A DNA stretch of 64,000 nt from Pseudomonas sp. FP2335 (GTDB lineage Bacteria > Pseudomonadota > Gammaproteobacteria > Pseudomonadales > Pseudomonadaceae). A program made the translations under genes and the position numbers. The notes under the pieces were generated by a model. That model saw nothing but the letters and a program-made list of their open reading frames with translations, ran no database searches and was not told where the DNA came from. Within the stretch, counting starts at the first letter, position 1. Every line of letters starts with the position of its first letter. Positions 62,629 to 64,000 of this stretch are shown here, piece by piece. The stretch covers positions 5,267,501 to 5,331,500 of the forward strand of contig NZ_CP117437.1 in the NCBI RefSeq assembly GCF_030687535.1. Direction: 5' to 3'.

Positions 62629-63089
62629 TGTTTGGCAGGCTCCCGGGCCAGGCGGTCGATCTCTTCGCGGAACTCATTGAGGTCCTGGAAGCGTCGATAG
62701 ACCGAGGCGAAACGGATATAGGCGACTTCGTCGAGCTTTTGCAGCTCGCCCATCACCAATTCTCCAACCACCAGGCTCTTGACCTCGCGCTCGCCGGTCG
62801 CACGCAGCTTGTGCTTGATATGCACCAGCGCCGCCTCCAGCCGCTCGACACTCACCGGGCGTTTTTCCAGGGCGCGCTGCATACCGGCGCGCAGTTTTTC
62901 TTCGTCGAAAGGCTGGCGGCTGCCGTCGGACTTGATCAGGCGCGGCAATACCAGTTCGGCGGTTTCGAAGGTGGTGAAACGTTCACCACAGGCCAGGCAT
63001 TCGCGCCGGCGACGCACTTGATCGCCCTCGGCGACCAGACGTGAGTCAATGACCTTGGTGTCGTTGGCACCGCAGAAGGGACAGTGCAT
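62625..63089 (-). CDS. nrdR: Transcriptional repressor NrdR
   Basis: Represses ribonucleotide reductase genes. The start at 63089 ([17 protein letters not shown]) gives 154 residues and the zinc ribbon at the very N-terminus (Cys pairs CPFC and CLAC). An ATP-cone domain follows ([32 protein letters not shown]). A longer reading frame to 63299 has no family character. It heads the nrdR-ribD-ribE-ribBA-ribH-nusB-thiL transcription unit. Confidence 0.96.
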   Translation of the reverse strand: MHCPFCGANDTKVIDSRLVAEGDQVRRRRECLACGERFTTFETAELVLPRLIKSDGSRQPFDEEKLRAGMQRALEKRPVSVERLEAALVHIKHKLRATGEREVKSLVVGELVMGELQKLDEVAYIRFASVYRRFQDLNEFREEIDRLAREPAKQ

Positions 63090-63228
63090 GGTGGCAGGCA
63101 ACAAAAAAAGGGAGGGCCATGGTAGCGCATCCCCGTGGCAAGACAAGCCATAGCCTTTACGGTATATAGGCTGACTATTATGTTTCATATTTTTTAAGCC
63201 ACGGATTTTGCCCTTTCTGGAGCCGTAC

Positions 63229-63684
63229 ATGCAGTTACGACCACTTGTATTACTTACCGTGTTCAGTTTCCTGGTCGCCTGCAGCAGCGAAGCCCCCAAA
63301 CCTTCCGCGCCCGCCCCTCAGCCTGCGCAAGAAAAAAAAGTCCCTGGCCTTGAAGACCTCGGCCCGCTACCGGCCTATCAGCGTGAAATCAACGGCAGCC
63401 TGACCAACGTGCCGGCCGGCGCCGAAGTCGAGATGGCCCTGCTGGTGATCGACGATCGCTCGCGCCCACAACAGTTGCTCGCCAGCAGCGTGCTCACCGG
63501 CAATGGCAAGCCCCTGGCCTTCCGCCTGCGTTTCAACCCCCAGGCCTTCCCGGCCGGCGCCCGCGTTGAATTGCGCGGCCGCGCCAGCCAGTCCGGCCAG
63601 TTGATCCTGCACCTGCCCGCCGTGCGCATCACCCAGGCGATCACCCAGACCACCGGCCCCCTGCAACTCGTCAAGGCACCATGA
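63229..63684 (+). CDS. YbaY-family lipoprotein
   Basis: A 151-residue envelope lipoprotein (signal FSFLVACSS, Cys18) with an Ala/Pro linker (23-37) and a YbaY-type beta-sandwich: [51 protein letters not shown]. The ATG at 63229 has GGAG eight bases upstream and gives a proper lipobox. Function unknown. It overlaps the methyltransferase gene by 4 bases. Confidence 0.85.
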   Translation: MQLRPLVLLTVFSFLVACSSEAPKPSAPAPQPAQEKKVPGLEDLGPLPAYQREINGSLTNVPAGAEVEMALLVIDDRSRPQQLLASSVLTGNGKPLAFRLRFNPQAFPAGARVELRGRASQSGQLILHLPAVRITQAITQTTGPLQLVKAP

Positions 63685-64000
63685 CGCCACCGCTGGCCCT
63701 GCAAGCGGCACTGAGCGAGCTGATCGGCGACGCCCAACTGATGCCCTGCCCGCTGCCGGGCACCGAGTTGTCGTTATGGCTGCTGGATGCAGACAACATG
63801 GACCGCGCCTTCAGCCCCGAAGAAACCCGGCGCATCCTGCATGAACCGCCCTACTGGAGCTTCTGCTGGGCCAGCGGCCTGGCGCTGGCGCGGTATCTGG
63901 CGGCGCATCCCGAGTGGGTTGCCGGCAAGCGCGTGCTCGATTTTGGCGCCGGCTCCGGCGTAGCCGGGATTGCGGCGGTCAAGGCCGGAGCCCTGGAAGT
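63681..64000 (+). CDS. PrmA/ETFB-type protein methyltransferase, N-terminal part (runs off window)
   Basis: At least 106 residues, starting [20 protein letters not shown] at the ATG that overlaps the previous TGA. The block YWSFCWASGLALARYLAAHP followed by the SAM-binding loop RVLDFGAGSGVAGIAAVKAGA is typical of class I methyltransferases of the L11/ETFB lysine type. The 3' end lies outside the window, so the target cannot be judged. Confidence 0.85.
   Translation, partial: MTPPLALQAALSELIGDAQLMPCPLPGTELSLWLLDADNMDRAFSPEETRRILHEPPYWSFCWASGLALARYLAAHPEWVAGKRVLDFGAGSGVAGIAAVKAGALE

Noticed and set aside
59587..63228. An FMN riboswitch in the rib operon.
   Set aside because: None of the gaps (59587-59674, 61445-61491, 63090-63228) contains the conserved FMN-element blocks; in pseudomonads the element is usually before a separate rib gene.

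Overview
The window reads as a 64 kb chromosomal segment of a fluorescent Pseudomonas (P. fluorescens group). It is GC-rich with dense, often overlapping genes. It carries many inverted pairs of the GTGGGAGCGGGCTTGC-type REP element typical of that group, and from memory the core gene order matches the leuS-to-nrdR stretch of P. aeruginosa PAO1 (about PA3987-PA4057). No rRNA, tRNA, insertion sequence, integrase or CRISPR array was found.

Region 1 (1-26.6 kb) is conserved housekeeping. It holds the end of leuS, lptE, holA, a short arfA ribosome-rescue gene and an MltB-type transglycosylase on the + strand. On the - strand lie an LD-carboxypeptidase and a large envelope and cofactor block: rsfS-rlmH-mrdA-rodA-mltB-rlpA-dacA, then ybeD-lipB-lipA, preceded by proA-nadD. 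After mpg come a DedA-PAP2 fusion, a LON-domain protein, a cidAB/lrgAB pair, a phaJ4-type hydratase, a lipoprotein joining MORN repeats to a caspase-fold (C13) peptidase, and mpl-ubiX with a small lipoprotein.

Region 2 (26.6-38.5 kb) starts with an orphan gene (26666-27703) whose N-terminus and promoter look like those of a type III secretion effector. It continues with the ethanolamine catabolic unit: an EatR-like sigma-54 activator, divergent exaC-type aldehyde dehydrogenase with a -24/-12 promoter, eat, eutB and eutC. Then come a GNAT acetyltransferase, dedA, mtfA and ppa.

Region 3 (38.5-51.5 kb) is accessory. It has an S24-type repressor, a candidate small RNA, and an AT-rich restriction-modification pair whose nuclease is clearly EcoRV-like but whose methyltransferase is not M.EcoRV-like. 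Next is a complete yjfIJKLMC-type, PspA-centred membrane operon with a rhomboid protease gene inserted and two identical 12-bp palindromes upstream. An isochorismatase-like hydrolase, a flavodoxin-fold reductase overlapping a MerR regulator, and an unrecognised 648-residue protein with a duplicated domain complete it.

Region 4 (51.5-64 kb) is core metabolism. It contains xseB-ispA-dxs (isoprenoids), ribA with a small membrane protein and a btuF-like gene, and the riboflavin/thiamine operon nrdR-ribD-ribE-ribBA-ribH-nusB-thiL, with a solute-binding protein where pgpA is expected. The window ends with a YbaY-type lipoprotein and the start of a methyltransferase gene.
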